64,000 nt of DNA from Pseudisothecium myosuroides (GCA_951799445.1 OX637292.1:17053296-17117295), one strand, 5' to 3'; positions 1 to 11,146 are shown, numbered from the stretch's first letter. Numbers and translations: made by a program. Notes: generated by a model not told the origin, from the sequence alone.

Positions 1-1886
1 TCAATTTGAAAGTCAGGTTGTGTTTCAGGAATCTCCTCACATTGAGGACCAAGTTCACGATCACTAATTGAATCAGATAAACCAAACTCACTGGATGCAT
101 GGACATGTGCGGTAGTCTCTTTCTGTAGAACACAAGACTCATCATCACTGTTTTCAAAATCAGAAAACGTCCCTAACCAATCCGATCCACTTGAGTCTCC
201 AGTTTCTAGACCCTCACATTCTCTTGCTGTAGTAATCATGTACCCAGGAAGGTGAATTCTCACCTTCGGATATGGAGTTCGTCCAGTTGATGCCTTACTA
301 TCGTCGTATTCATCCTCTTCTATGTAATCAGGAATAGGATATTCTACTTCCTTCACTCTCTGACCTCTGTCATCTTTGTCATTGTTATGATCCTCAGCAT
401 GTCGTGGCAAAGTTTCTAACCCCACAAGAATTGTGTTTCCATCGCCAGAAGATTCCAACTGAACAATGCTTTCGTCAGCCTCGTGCACTATGCCTTGACA
501 TGGCTCTGGATTCAGAGGTTCCATATTAGCAAATCTTGTCTCCCACCCACGACCTTGGCCATCGTGACTTCCCATTGCTGTAGTGTCATATTGAAGCGCC
601 ACCCTACATTGTGCTTCATTCAAATGCATATTGGTACCACGGCCTCCTAAATCACAGACTATGATGTGTTCTCCTGTAGGTCCTTTGTCATACTCCTCTA
701 CAACAATACCCATGGTCCAACTTGGTGTATACCCAGACCTGAAGCTTGCAGCACTCAGAAAACGATTTGGAACCAAGACTTGCCATCCTGCTCTTTTCTT
801 CGATAAGGTAGACACCTTAAATCCTAAACCTTCACTCGGAATAGGCAGCCGTGTGTCAAAATTCTCAAGAGAATGTTGCGATTCTGGGGCAACAAAGTTC
901 TCTCTACACTCATCTTCCATGTCTACTTCGTCAATTATTTGTCGATTCATATTTGTTGTCTCCTCCTCCAAACGAATTTGCTCTGCCAACTTTCTAGCTC
1001 TTGTCATTGGTGGGGATATGTCCAAGGCCATCTCAATCCGTGGCCTGGTCCAAGCTGTCTTGGTTGCTCTTCGTGACAAACGTCCTCTGCTTCTTCCTTG
1101 ATTGTTCCTCCCTCTCCCCCGACTTGATGTCTCCAAAATCTCGCCTCCAAGCTCTACTCCTGTCGTAACTTGCATCTCGTCCTGACTTGGAGAGTTTGGA
1201 ATCTCCTGAGTTGGCATTGGCGCTTGTCCTTTCTCCTTGTGTACTGGCAGACAATGTTTGTCTGGGCGTGAACTTCTGGACCGAGAATCTCGTTCTGCTC
1301 TGGAAATAGATTCACCGGCTGCATTCTCTCCCCCATGCGGGACCTTGGCAATGCCGGCGGAGCTGAATTCCGCAAAGGCTGCGACTTGTAACGAGGCACC
1401 CTTTTCCGTGGAGGCATGATTTCTATCTCCTTCTCCGGAATACACGACGTCCCTCAAAATTGCTGCAATGTGGTCAGGGAACTTGTGCCTCTCTTTCCAA
1501 CCCAATACCTTGGCTGTATGCCTATACCACAAGTATCGTGCACGCTCCGCCTCTCCAAATGAACCCCTCCTGTTCCAAGTTGTTGGCCTTGGCAATGCAA
1601 ACAAGTATCTTTTTTCAAGCGACTGCAAAATCTTTTGTACACTAACTTTGTTTAGCCCTTGTTGTCGCACCCACAATTCTATTTCTTTGACACCTTGTTC
1701 TAATTTTGACACACCGAGAGCTTCACTACTCTCTCCCATGAAATTCTCAAACCCTAGTTTTGTCTTTGCATACGTATGTTTTCTCGCTAAATTTTGAACT
1801 CGCCAATCACACTGTAGGAATAGTGTTGCTATGAAAAGTACTTGCAGGTTGGCCCTCACAATTGCTATCTTTTTATGTTCTGCCAT
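1..1886 (-). CDS. Long open frame of unknown function, partial (runs off left edge)
   Basis: I read 628 codons on the minus strand without a stop, from an ATG at 1886 (protein begins MAEHKKIAIV) to the window edge. An in-frame TAA five codons upstream supports that start. The N-terminal ~150 residues look helical, and residues ~115-145 are rich in W, R and H. A Ser/Arg/Gly/Asn-rich basic stretch follows at ~205-295 (RSRSSR, RGRGRNNQGRSRGR). Around residues 355-425 there is a compact segment with a beta-barrel-like pattern (GWQVLVPNRF, then SWTMGIVVEEYD, then HIIVCDLGG) that could be SH3- or Tudor-like; that is only an impression. The C-terminal part is acidic (DSSGSDW, ENSDDES). I recognise no family and see no retroviral protease or reverse transcriptase motif. 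A TTAA-type transposon terminus lies 547 bp upstream, so it may be a transposon protein. Coding status is nearly certain from the length; function is unknown. Confidence 0.88.
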   Translation of the reverse strand, partial: MAEHKKIAIVRANLQVLFIATLFLQCDWRVQNLARKHTYAKTKLGFENFMGESSEALGVSKLEQGVKEIELWVRQQGLNKVSVQKILQSLEKRYLFALPRPTTWNRRGSFGEAERARYLWYRHTAKVLGWKERHKFPDHIAAILRDVVYSGEGDRNHASTEKGASLQVAAFAEFSSAGIAKVPHGGENAAGESISRAERDSRSRSSRPDKHCLPVHKEKGQAPMPTQEIPNSPSQDEMQVTTGVELGGEILETSSRGRGRNNQGRSRGRLSRRATKTAWTRPRIEMALDISPPMTRARKLAEQIRLEEETTNMNRQIIDEVDMEDECRENFVAPESQHSLENFDTRLPIPSEGLGFKVSTLSKKRAGWQVLVPNRFLSAASFRSGYTPSWTMGIVVEEYDKGPTGEHIIVCDLGGRGTNMHLNEAQCRVALQYDTTAMGSHDGQGRGWETRFANMEPLNPEPCQGIVHEADESIVQLESSGDGNTILVGLETLPRHAEDHNNDKDDRGQRVKEVEYPIPDYIEEDEYDDSKASTGRTPYPKVRIHLPGYMITTARECEGLETGDSSGSDWLGTFSDFENSDDESCVLQKETTAHVHASSEFGLSDSISDRELGPQCEEIPETQPDFQI

Positions 1887-2412
1887 CGCCAGAGCTTAGA
1901 GCTTGGGCCTGGCGGCGCAAATTGGCGGTCTCTGGTAAAAATCAATGTCACAAACGGTGTTCAAATGAATTCAAACTGTAGGAATTGAGAGCATGACGTC
2001 TATACGGAGGATCCAATTTCTTCTTCTAAAAAACCAAAATCAAAATCTCTACAGAGGATCCTTATCCTCCACATAATGCCTTCAACAACAAACTATGTAA
2101 CGGATCCCAGAAAGAAGAATATAAAACTAAACCTAACAACTATTGGACCGCCTCCACCAGTTACCGTATGTACATTGGATTGTGACGTCGCTACAATATA
2201 TGGTCGAACCCAGTTTTCTTGTACAAGACTTCAAATACGTAGAAAACACCCTTTCAACAACCATATCTTTTTTTCCACATCACATATTATCAAATTAAAA
2301 ATTTCTATATTTAGTTTTGATTCCAAGCTTCAATTTTCATATTTCTAGTTTTCTTCAATACTATAGCCTTCATTGCAAAATATTGTCTGCAAGCACAGTT
2401 GCAACCCTTTTT
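1887..2412. other. Leader of the 628-codon frame, no gene seen
   Basis: This non-coding stretch lies upstream of the minus-strand frame and inside the transposon-like terminus at 2413-2436. It includes two GGATCC-containing segments (2008-2015 and 2055-2061 areas) in partly inverted arrangement. I saw no clear TATA box or tRNA primer-binding site. Confidence 0.4.
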
Positions 2413-2436
2413 GGCATCAACATCCTTTAGGGGTTA
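2413..2436. mobile_element. Right terminus of an M-family (TTAA-type) element
   Basis: The end reads GGCAT, five variable bases, TCCTTTAGGGG, then TTA. The complete M element at 18652-19576 ends in the same order and spacing (GGCAT, five bases, TCCTTTAGGGG, TTAA). The element it closes must extend leftward, over the long minus-strand frame. Its fourth flanking base is obscured because an F element was inserted directly at this point. Confidence 0.6.
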
Positions 2437-3119
2437 AGGTAGTCTGCTCCAGGGTGTTTTTTTTCATTTTTGAAGAAGTGACATAGCGGCGATATAAAAT
2501 GTTACAGTGGTGCTCCAAATTGCAACATTCATCCATTTATTGGATGTATTGTATGGTTTTCATCCACAATTAGGTGATTTCATCTAATATTTTTTTTAAT
2601 TTCAAAGTTGTCTGGCCATTTCATCCAATTTTTTTGGCATTTTTTATAACCTTTTTTAGCCAGATTTTTTTTTCTGGTGCAATCTGGCACCAGAAAGCCA
2701 AAAAAAAAAGCCTTGGTTTGCTCTAAAAGCGAGCAGCCTCTTCAAATCGACCCTATATCTGGGATTGAAATGGACATTAGGTGATCTTTAAATGGACTTC
2801 TCAAGCCATTGAGAGAATCGAGAGAAAAGCATTATTTATTACAAGAGCCAATCATTGGTCTTGATTTACTCAAATCACATTAGAAGTTGCAAGTGGTCAG
2901 ATTTTGGAAGACCTAGGGTCACAAATAGGTGCCTACAACAATTTTTTTTGAAAATTCATAAGTAATTCAAAAATGATTCAAAAAATATGAAACCACTTGT
3001 GTAACGTTCCACATCCATTTTTCTTTCTCTGAAAAATGATCCAAAAATATTTCTATTCATGGAAACCTGTGAAAAAGGCAGATCAGCCCTTAAATGGTCG
3101 CTTTTACGCCATACTACCT
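2437..3119. mobile_element. F-family TA-flanked miniature element, copy 1
   Basis: 683 bp running from AGGTAG to CTACCT, flanked by TA on both sides (2435-2436 and 3120-3121). Subterminal sequence (about 20 bases of GCGACCATTTAAGGGC type, inverted at the right end) and the internal phrase ATGAAACCACTTG are shared with the copies at 25209-25758 and 55541-55991. It carries no coding capacity. A TA target duplication fits Tc1/mariner-type elements, but the termini are not ones I know. Confidence 0.7.
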
Positions 3120-4416
3120 TAGAAGTAGGTCTAAATTCGTTCCTAAGACTCTCAGTAATAATACTCTTTAACATCAAGTGAAACAGACCTTTATTAAGAC
3201 CACTAATGGGAAATGGGATTTGGCGCTATAATTTAGGTTTTCATACTAGATTACATGATTTTGTTCGCATATTTGGATAGAATGTATTTTTCATTCAATC
3301 ACATTCTGTTCATACTAATTGGGAGGATTTCCCCTGGTTTATGTTGAGCAATGTCGCTCATCATTGGGGATTTCGTAGAAAAAAGTGCTTCCTTGTTGGG
3401 CTCCACCCTTCTCGTTGATTCTTTTTTTCCCTGCAAAATCCCCTCCTCCTTGGACATTGTCCTATACATTGCCCCTTTTTTCATCTTCTTTGAAGGAGAC
3501 ACTCAAGATAACACTAAATTTATCACTTGACATCACTAAGAAAATTTGGAAGATTTGAATTTGTAATTGGAATCAAAGACTCTGAATGAACAAAGAGAAT
3601 TCTAGAAATACAAAGAATTAACCACTACAAGACTGAAAAGGGTAACTTTTTACATTTATCCCTGAGGTAGTAGGTGCTATAAGATCTTAGGTTCTTCAAA
3701 CTGCTTCTATAAATGATTGTAAAACAACTCGTATTGATTTCGGTACTATTTAGGGTAGAGAATTGATTTGGAATTGACTTCATTCAAAGAGAAGCCAAAA
3801 TGGTGTTCAACAGTGGACAAAATATGGTGCAATGGTAGATGAAAAATGGATGGAAATTGCCGAAAAATTTGCAAATTGGCCACCATAACAAAGCAATAAT
3901 TGGAATACTAAATTTATCATAAAATTACATTGATGTCAATTTATTCAATTATAAAGTTGATTACAAATGGTGAGGTGATAAGTTTGAATATGAACAATAA
4001 TAAGGACCTATGGGAGTTCACTTTGAAAATTCTTACATTGTTTAAGGGTGCTCCAAAAAAATTACAAAACTTTTGTAGTTGCATGCGGATCTCATTCTTC
4101 TTCTAGAAAAAATTCAAGGAAAATTGCTTCAATTGCTATGGACTCTCCCTCTACTTTCCAATCACATGTTAAATGGTAGATTTCTGAACCTCCTACCCAA
4201 TTTAGGACAATAAGGGGGTCAATTCTCTATGCTCTCATAAATAAAGGCCGTAACTTTTGGGCAACAATCTCAAGAAGTTGGTTGTAGAAATGGATTGCAT
4301 TTACCTTTCTATTTATCCAAGCTCAATATATTTGGAGATCATACTTATTTATTTGTGATCACAATGGCTAAGAAGGTGTCACGAAGAATTGTTTCTACAA
4401 GGATCTTTGATTATAT

Positions 4417-4605
4417 GGGCAATTTCATTAAAATGGCGGTATTCCAAGTGCCACTTTGACAATGTGCCATTTTCACCATCTAGGATTGGTATAGATTTCA
4501 GAACGGGCGTTCTAAACTATCTAGGATAATATAGATTTAGAATGGCCGTTCTGAACTGTTTTCATGCCATTTTGAAATAATATCGCCATTTTAATGAAAT
4601 TGCCC
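4417..4605. mobile_element. Short element with perfect 22-bp inverted ends
   Basis: 189 bp bounded by GGGCAATTTCATTAAAATGG and its exact reverse complement, with the perfect inverted match extending two bases further. AT borders both sides. The interior has a weaker direct repeat around TATAGATTT. The corresponding point of R2 instead carries the D array, so the empty site cannot be read. No family recognised. Confidence 0.65.
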
Positions 4606-4743
4606 ATTTATTGTTTGTTAAATGACTTTAAAAAAATTCTCAATGTTCCTTGGTAGTAGATAATGAAAGGATCTTCAAAAATATATCAATGAAATAACAA
4701 TCCAAGAATTTTGTGAAGTGACACGTAAATAAAAGATTCTTAA

Positions 4744-5666
4744 CCCCTAAAGGACCAAGACCTTTTTTCTGCCAAAAACATTGAAAATTGCCATTTCTGT
4801 AGCAAAGAGCTAAAAAAAATTTAATTGTTTTTTTTCCACATCTAACCATAGGATCTTATACCTAACTAGTATAAAAAAGTGTGGAAATTTTTTAGAATTT
4901 TTGATAGCACCGATTGCAAGATATCTGCGTTTAAAGTGGAAAAAACAAGTTTTTCAGTACATTGCAGGACTGGATTTTTTGACTTTGAACATTTTTAACT
5001 TAAAATTTTTGCACTACAGAGTTTTGTGCTTCAAATCTTTATAGTGAAGAATTGAGTTGAGAGTCTAGGAAAAAAAAGAAATTCAAAAAAACTTAATTTT
5101 CATTCTTAAAAAAATTGTTAAGTAGAAGTAGGTACGAGATAGAAGAAAATCTAAAATATTCATATCTTTTAGATGGAATTAAAATGCACTAATTCCAATT
5201 GTGAGATTGTTCCAGCAAGTAAACTAAACCATTCAAAAAAAATTTGAAAAATTGAAAAATTGCATTCAGAATTGAATCCTACAAGTTATTTTTTTCAAGA
5301 AGATGCTCTAACTACCCGAAAAACAAGAATGTCCATAACTTTCTCATAACATATCCAAATGAAATGAATCAAAGCTTTTCAGATAGACAAAAATATAATC
5401 TATGAGGGAAAATATATATAAAAAAAAAAATTCAAATTTTTGTCCATTTTTTTTGCTGCCTAGGCTGCCCCCCGTCCCCTTGTTTGAGCTTATTTGGTCA
5501 TAACTTTTTTTCCCGGGCACCGATTGTGAAAAAAATTATATTCCCACAAAGCTTATCAGTTTTTCTATCTCCAAAAAAAGTTTCAAAAAATCGCTACAAA
5601 ATTTCAGCCCGTAGGTACCTGCCCGAAAATGCATTTGTCCCTCGAAGGGACAATGGTCCTTTAGGG
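4744..5666. mobile_element. M-family element, copy 1 (TTAA target duplication)
   Basis: 923 bp with ends CCCCTAAAGGACC and GGTCCTTTAGGG, flanked by TTAA at 4740-4743 and 5667-5670. The paralogous site in R2 (about 47050-47060) lacks the element and has a single short T/A-rich target, so the insertion and its four-base duplication are visible directly. The interior holds no credible gene. TTAA duplication with C-rich ends is the hallmark of the piggyBac superfamily; assignment beyond that is inference. Confidence 0.8.
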
Positions 5667-6241
5667 TTAAAGAACCCTCAATATAGAACTTGAGCAATTG
5701 AGCAATGTTTGGGATTTTTTGGTTTTTATTTATGATCCTACAACTTTAAGGATAAAATTTTAATAAGTTGTTTTGAACTATTACTCTACATGTTTACAAT
5801 TGCTAGCTCAAGGTGCACTTAATATAATTGGAAAGTGTGAGCTCCCAATTTGTCACTTTAGACTCATAGATTTTTGATTTTTGAAATTTGCAATTTAAAA
5901 TCGATAAAAGTATACAAAAACCCATAAAAAGAGTGTAGAACCAAAATAAGGTTGTATCATGCCCATTATAGTATTTAGTCTAGTTTTGATTTTTTCCCCT
6001 AAAACTTCCCCAAACCTTGCCTGAAAATAGAGTAGAAATTATAAGATAGCGGGATTTGTTGAATTTAATTCACATAACCCCAAAATGGCTAAATCCCGCC
6101 GTGAATGTGACAATTCATGGCTAAGTCGGTCCGAGGGATCCACAGCAAGGCCATAGATTGGGTCCTAGAGTTAGGTTTTGAATTCCCCATTAGATCGATG
6201 AATTCCCCAAAAACCTAGTTGTTAGCATGTAAGAGCCACTA

Positions 6242-6598
6242 CATCACAAAGTTTAGATCCTACGATTTGGCAACAATTATCGTACGATTATCGTTGTTTC
6301 ATGGGTTCGTACCATAATCGGACTGACTCAGTGTATTTTTACGCACTGAATCAGTGCAAAAACAATGAATATCAATAGCGTACGGTTTATGTACTTTAAC
6401 TATATGATTGCTGTGCAGTTCTGACACAACAATTGTATAGTTAAAGTACATAAATCGTATGCTATTGATATTCATTGTTTTCGCACTGATTCAGTGCGTA
6501 AAAATACACTGAGTCAGTGTGATTATGGTACAAACCCATGAAACAACGATAACCGCATGATAATTGTTGCCAAATCGTAGGGTCTAAACTTTGTGATG
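6242..6598. mobile_element. TA-flanked foldback element inside LTR-like arm A
   Basis: 357 bp, almost entirely one hairpin: arms of about 160 bp (CATCACAAAGTTTAGATCC outward) around a spacer near 6410-6440. TA borders it at 6240-6241 and 6599-6600. Arm A2 reads straight across the equivalent point (GAGCCAC, two bases, ACGCAAG), giving an empty site. The arms also contain short nested palindromes of the CACTGAATCAGTG type. Confidence 0.8.
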
Positions 6599-7462
6599 TA
6601 ACGCAAGACGAGCTCATGGAGGAATCTACTGACTAAGAATGGTGGTCTACGATAAATTCTATGCCAGGAGTCCAACGGCAAAATTGATTTGCCAAGATTC
6701 CTGCACCATTGACAATTCAAAGAGACGGCCAATTTGGATCTCCACTGACCAATGGTACCAGGTACAAAAATGCACCTCCACATCTTTTGTGAGACTCCTT
6801 GAGAGGTCCCATGAAAATTTCCGACGTCTTCCGACTTGCAGAAGAACCTCTTCCGGGCGGTCAACTTTTCTAACCTCTAGCGAAAATTTCTTGGAAATTG
6901 CCCAGGTTGCGGTAAAATCTCATTAAAAATTAGACTAGTTTTTTTTATGTTAATAATGTACTCCAACAAGTTTCACGACATTCCGATAGCGGCAAGTATC
7001 CGAACCAACAAGATTCTTTGGGAATTATTCACATGGCGAGGTCCTCGCGACGTTGACCGGCATCCCGGGACCATACGACGGCGAAATGAAGTAACCGAAG
7101 AGTCTTTTCCTATTCTCTTGCACCTACCGGAGACACTAGGCTAGTTACTTTTCTCAAAATAGACGGCCCCCAAGATTCAGAAATGTATCTTATCTTAGTT
7201 TTTAATCTAGGCTAGCCTACGATGGGTTTTTGGTCCAAGAACGGACAGTGAGGGGATACAAACCTAATCCTAGCGATCTGGAGCCAACGGCGCAATCCGT
7301 TTGACAATTAGAGTTGATCTCCAAAAGTTAGAATGTTGGTCTAACATAGATGATAGATAGTTAAATTTTAGGAGTAGGATGAAAATCTTTGAGAATGAGG
7401 ATGAAAATCCAAGTTGATAAGGTTACTAGTAGGAATTTAGTAGGGGGGAGGCCTTGGGAAAC

Positions 7463-7470
7463 CTATATAA
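7463..7470 (+). promoter_or_regulatory. TATA box of LTR-like arm A
   Basis: CTATATAA followed by GGGC, conserved in the inverted arm near 11501-11510. Strong T/C-rich leader sequence follows in both, as expected for an LTR U3/R junction. Confidence 0.5.
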
Positions 7471-7910
7471 GGGCTCTATTTTCCTCTCTAAAATCACCTC
7501 CATACTTGTTTTGGGTTCGCGGGTTCAAATTATTGTAAATATTTTGGCGTTTGAAGCCAAAAACCTCTACGGTGTTTTCGGAGCACTTTTGGCTCCATTG
7601 TTATTATATTTCAAGCTTTGAAGGTCCTGGAGGCCCTTCTATCTTGTTCTCGTGAACTTTTGTGGATTAAGTTGTAAATTAAAAGCCTTCCGTGTATTCT
7701 TGTAGACTAACTTAGGTGTTTCGGGAGTCTTTTTGGTGTCTTGTACTAATCCTAGAGCCACCCCCCACCGTACCTTGGCGATGCCGCTTTGGAGGCCCTT
7801 TAGTGTGTAAGTTGTCCTAACTAATAGAGGTTGTATTGTGTTTTGTAAACCCCTTCTTATCTCTTGGTGTTCTAACCTTCTTCTTAAGTGTTCCTTGTTG
7901 TATAGTGTGG

Positions 7911-9460
7911 GCGCTAGATTACCCACCCTTGGTAATCGAGCGAACACCGACCAGGTTCTATGCCTTTATCCACATTTTTTAATATATGGGGGTGATGTGA
8001 GCGCGGTCCACTGTGCCTTCCAAGCAATGGATCTTTTTTGCTAACGTTTCCTAAGTGTCGTGGATGGCAGCGAATAATTAGAATGCATGTAGTAACTCAC
8101 AAGGTAACTGCAATGCTCAGGGGTAATGGTAAAACTCTAACTTCCTAACTATCTATCCTATGTCGAGGGTAGACTGAGTAGTTGGCGTCATTTCTAACGT
8201 CCCTAACTATGTAAAAAGAGGAACCCCTATGTTCCTTCCATGAACCTCTAAGACTATCGTGGGATATAAAGACTCCACCTAGAAGTTCTACTCTAAAGAC
8301 TAACTCTAAAGTTTAACTCTTACTCTAATCTTCAAGCTCTAAATGAAACTCTAGGTTTTTACTCCTAATTTAACTCTGAAATTTATCCTCGGAATTTAAC
8401 TCTAGGCTTAACTTTTAACTCTAAGTTTTTACTCCTCTATTCTATTCTAAGTTTACCCTCTAATTCTATGTTCTTATTTCTAAACTACTCTAGGATTTAC
8501 CCTCTAAAGTTAACTCTAAATTTTTCCCTTTTTACTGTAGATTTTTTACTCCTAATTTAACTCTAGGTTTTTGACTTTTAACTCTAATTTTTTACTTCTA
8601 AAATTAATCCCCAATTTTAACCTCTAGGTTTGACTCTACGTTTTCACTTTGACTCTAGATTTTTCTACTAACTCTAAAATTTTACTTCTACTTCTAACTT
8701 TTAACTTCTACTTTTAGCTTTTCACTCTCACTTTTTATTCCCCAATTGACTAAAATTTAACCTTTTAATTTAATCTAGACTTTTGACTTTTGACTTTTGA
8801 CTTCTACTTCCAGATTTAATCCTATCGTTTTAATCCTAGATTAGCTCTAAATGTTATCCTCCTAAATTTAATTCCAACTTTAACTCTAGGGTTTTGACTT
8901 CTAATTTTTACTCTATTTTGAACTCAACAATCTACTTCCTAAGTGGATTCTACTTTTGACCTCTATTTCCTATTTTAATTTTTACTTCCCAAAGTTAACT
9001 CCAACTTTCGACCTTTGAATTTTAACTTTCCTAATTAAAATCTTAATTTAATCCTAGGTTTTTAACTTGCTATTTGATCTTTAATTTTAATCCTAAATCC
9101 TCCCTCTAATCTAATCCTAATTCCTGTCCATTGTTTCTTGTGGTTCAATTTTAATTAAAATTCCCCCGTTCTACCCCCTACCGCTTAACTTAGCCTAACG
9201 CGGTCAGTTTACGGTCAAATCTTAATTATAAGATGTTTTCGGAAACCTCTATTCCTAATCTATCAACTTTTGAATCTAAACTTCTAATTCACGCTAATCT
9301 CGGATGCTAATCACGCTCTAAGGGCTGATTAGAAAAATAAGTGTTAATTAGGGAAAAACGACTAGGATTAGTTTAATGACCCACCTCGTTACTGCTAGCG
9401 TCGGAAATGACGTCATCCCCGTCCACATGCGCGTCCTCGTGCTCCATGGTGGCCACTCGC
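7911..9460 (+). repeat. Module B of the LTR-like complex, plus orientation
   Basis: It is homologous in reverse complement to 13968-16212; good anchors are at 7918-8080, about 8215-8250 and 9370-9450. Between 8270 and 9130 it is a degenerate T-rich array of phrases such as TAACTCTAGGTTTTTACTCC. No gene is visible. A possible degenerate primer-binding site (TTGGTAAT) near 7930 is too weak to call. Confidence 0.5.
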
Positions 9461-10235
9461 GGTTGTCTTCTTTTATTTTTGTGCTATGGTCTTTATTTAT
9501 TTTATTTTTTTCAAGGCCCACGGCTTAATTTGTAGAAAAGAAAACGTCACAAGTATGATGGTCTAACCCTTTCCCCCCATTTCCTTCTTCTTTTCTTTCT
9601 CTCCTCCTCTTCCTTCTACTCTTGAACTATTCCACCAACCGTGGTGATGGTGGTCTTACGCTCTAGTCTCAAACTTCGTGAAGTTTTAAATGAGCCTCCT
9701 ACCCTCTTACGCAACTTTGCTTTGTGTCATCCTAATCCTCCTCCCAACGGTTGCAAGGAGTTCTTCTAGATTTCCTACCTAATCTCCTAGCTAGGCACTA
9801 TTTATCGTCTCTCTCCTCTCCACTCCTATAACACATCCTTCCCCCTAATTTCCTTCCATTGTGTGTAGGTGTGAGTGGTGAAACAAATTTGTGTGCAGGT
9901 ACGGTGGTGCTCCGCTCTTTTCTCCCTTCTCCCTTTTTGGTTTAGACCCTAATCCTACTCCTTTCCTAGCTAGTAATAGGTTAGTCCCACATTTTTGTGG
10001 TGTTTTAGGTCTGATTTTTGAGTTAGTTTGAGAGACCCCAAAAAATCAGAACCCAAAAAGACCAAAAAACTTTGAGTTCAAAAAGAAGAGCGACCGATTT
10101 GGCTGGGTGCTGGACCCCGAGCCTGCCCACCACCTCCCGGCTGGCTGGCTTCCGGCTGGCTGGCTGGGCTGGTCAATTAATTAAAAATAATTAATTAATT
10201 TTTTAATATGTTTTTTTTTTTGGCTCCCGATGGTG

Positions 10236-10320
10236 CTGTTGTATGCTGGCCTGATGTTGCTGCTGTAGCTGGTCCTGATGTGCTGCTGTATGCTGGTCCT
10301 GATGTCGCTGCTGTATGCTG
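10236..10320. repeat. Tandem array, CTGATGTTGCTGCTGTATGC-type units
   Basis: About four imperfect units of 20-25 bp built on TGCTGCTGTATGCTGGTCC. Confidence 0.65.
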
Positions 10321-10526
10321 ATTTTCCGGCTAGGCTAAAAACTGGATTTCCGGCTAGGCTAAAAAGACTGGAATTTTTAACTAAGGCTATCTAAGACTGG
10401 ATTTTTGCTAAGGCTAAAAAGACTGGATTTTTGCTAAGGCTATTTTAAGACTGGGTTTTTGCTAAGGCTATTTTAAGACTGGATTTTTGCTAAGGCTATT
10501 TTAAGACTGAGTTTTTGCTAAGGCTA
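10321..10526. repeat. Tandem array, GACTGGATTTTTGCTAAGGC units
   Basis: About seven imperfect units of 25-28 bp; the later units are the most regular. There are no unique spacers, so this is a minisatellite and not a CRISPR-like array. Confidence 0.75.
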
Positions 10527-10705
10527 ATGGGGGAACTAACCGTCGGGGGTACTAAACTTACTAAGACCTTGGAAACAACTAACTACCTAAAACTTTTGAA
10601 GACACTACTCTAGACAAATGCAAAGAAACCTACATATCTTGGAAGCTAAACTCTGGAGGTTTCCACAAAGGTCTTGGAAACTAGACTTTGGAACTAAACA
10701 CGGGG

Positions 10706-11062
10706 TAGATGCAAAGCTTCGCCGTCAAATTGGGTTTAACACCAACTTTAGGACTTCTTGACACCCCGGGGGTTCAAAGCTCCGCCGTCTACGCTTTTAA
10801 CACACGCTTTAGGACTCTACTTTGTCACTAGTTCAAAGCTTCGCCGTTTCCCAGGGGGGTCCACACAAGGGGAGAGACTTTAGAAGAGGGAAAACTAACT
10901 TTAAAAGAAAACACACACACAGGGTCAAAGCTTCACCGTCCCGGAGGGGGGTCCACTCAACAAGGAGAAGATTAGAAGAGGGTTTGGAAGAAAACTTAGC
11001 AAAACATGTACAAGGAGGTCCAAAGCTTCGCCGTCCCGGAGGGGGGTCCACTCAACAAAGGG
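10706..11062. repeat. Tandem array carrying CAAAGCTTCGCCGTC
   Basis: The motif recurs near 10712, 10777, 10833, 10924 and 11021. The last two units are about 97 bp apart and share a longer GGAGGGGGGTCCACTCAAC block. The reverse complement of the same motif forms the array at 12803-12985, on the other side of arm A2. Confidence 0.7.
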
Positions 11063-11146
11063 AATATTAGAAGAGGGTGTAAGAAAAAACTACAAAGGAA
11101 AAGAAAACTGGCACGTTAGATCACGTGGCAACACAACGCTCATACG

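Larger units (their letters stand above)
3226..5835. repeat. Dispersed repeat R, copy 1, left half
   Basis: This sequence is colinear with 42470 to about 47215, sharing long recognisable phrases such as the segments near 3250, 3640, 3960, 4030, 4640 and 5690. It stops at 5835, where an LTR-like sequence starts, and the next part of the same repeat resumes at 16213. No coding sequence is evident. It carries the small palindrome-ended element at 4417-4605 and the M element at 4744-5666, both missing from the R2 copy. Confidence 0.75.
5836..7803 (+). mobile_element. LTR-like arm A, plus orientation
   Basis: It starts TGTGAGCTCCC exactly where repeat R copy 1 is interrupted. It is matched along most of its length, in reverse complement, by 11147-12797. 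Retroviral-type layout is suggested by a TATA box at 7463-7470 followed by a short transcribed-looking leader. A 357-bp foldback (6242-6598) sits inside it and is missing from the other arm. No coding frame survives. Whether A is a true LTR or an internal module of a larger element remains open, because the two arms share a beginning but diverge after about 7803. Confidence 0.6.
9461..11146. other. Non-coding centre of the LTR-like complex
   Basis: No gene seen. It contains GGCT microsatellite-like sequence at 10130-10165, a TTAATTAATT palindrome near 10178-10202 and three tandem arrays listed separately. Long frames here are artefacts of tandem repetition. Confidence 0.5.

Noticed and set aside
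631..1101. 156-codon plus-strand frame
   Set aside because: Antisense shadow of the long minus-strand frame.
1154..1417. 87-codon minus-strand frame starting MPPRKRV
   Set aside because: It overlaps the 628-codon frame in another phase, and the longer frame has far better support.
4740..5670. Harbinger-type 3-bp TTA duplication for family M
   Set aside because: The fourth base follows the target on both sides (A with A, T with T), which fits a 4-bp duplication.
7918..7950. tRNA primer-binding site after LTR-like arm A1
   Set aside because: TTGGTAATCGAGC only loosely resembles the initiator-tRNA site and the LTR end is not fixed.
10236..10526. CRISPR-like regular repeats
   Set aside because: Units are head-to-tail without unique spacers; ordinary minisatellite in plant DNA.
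10822..11070. 82-codon frame
   Set aside because: Lies wholly in a tandem array; open on both strands because of repeat composition.
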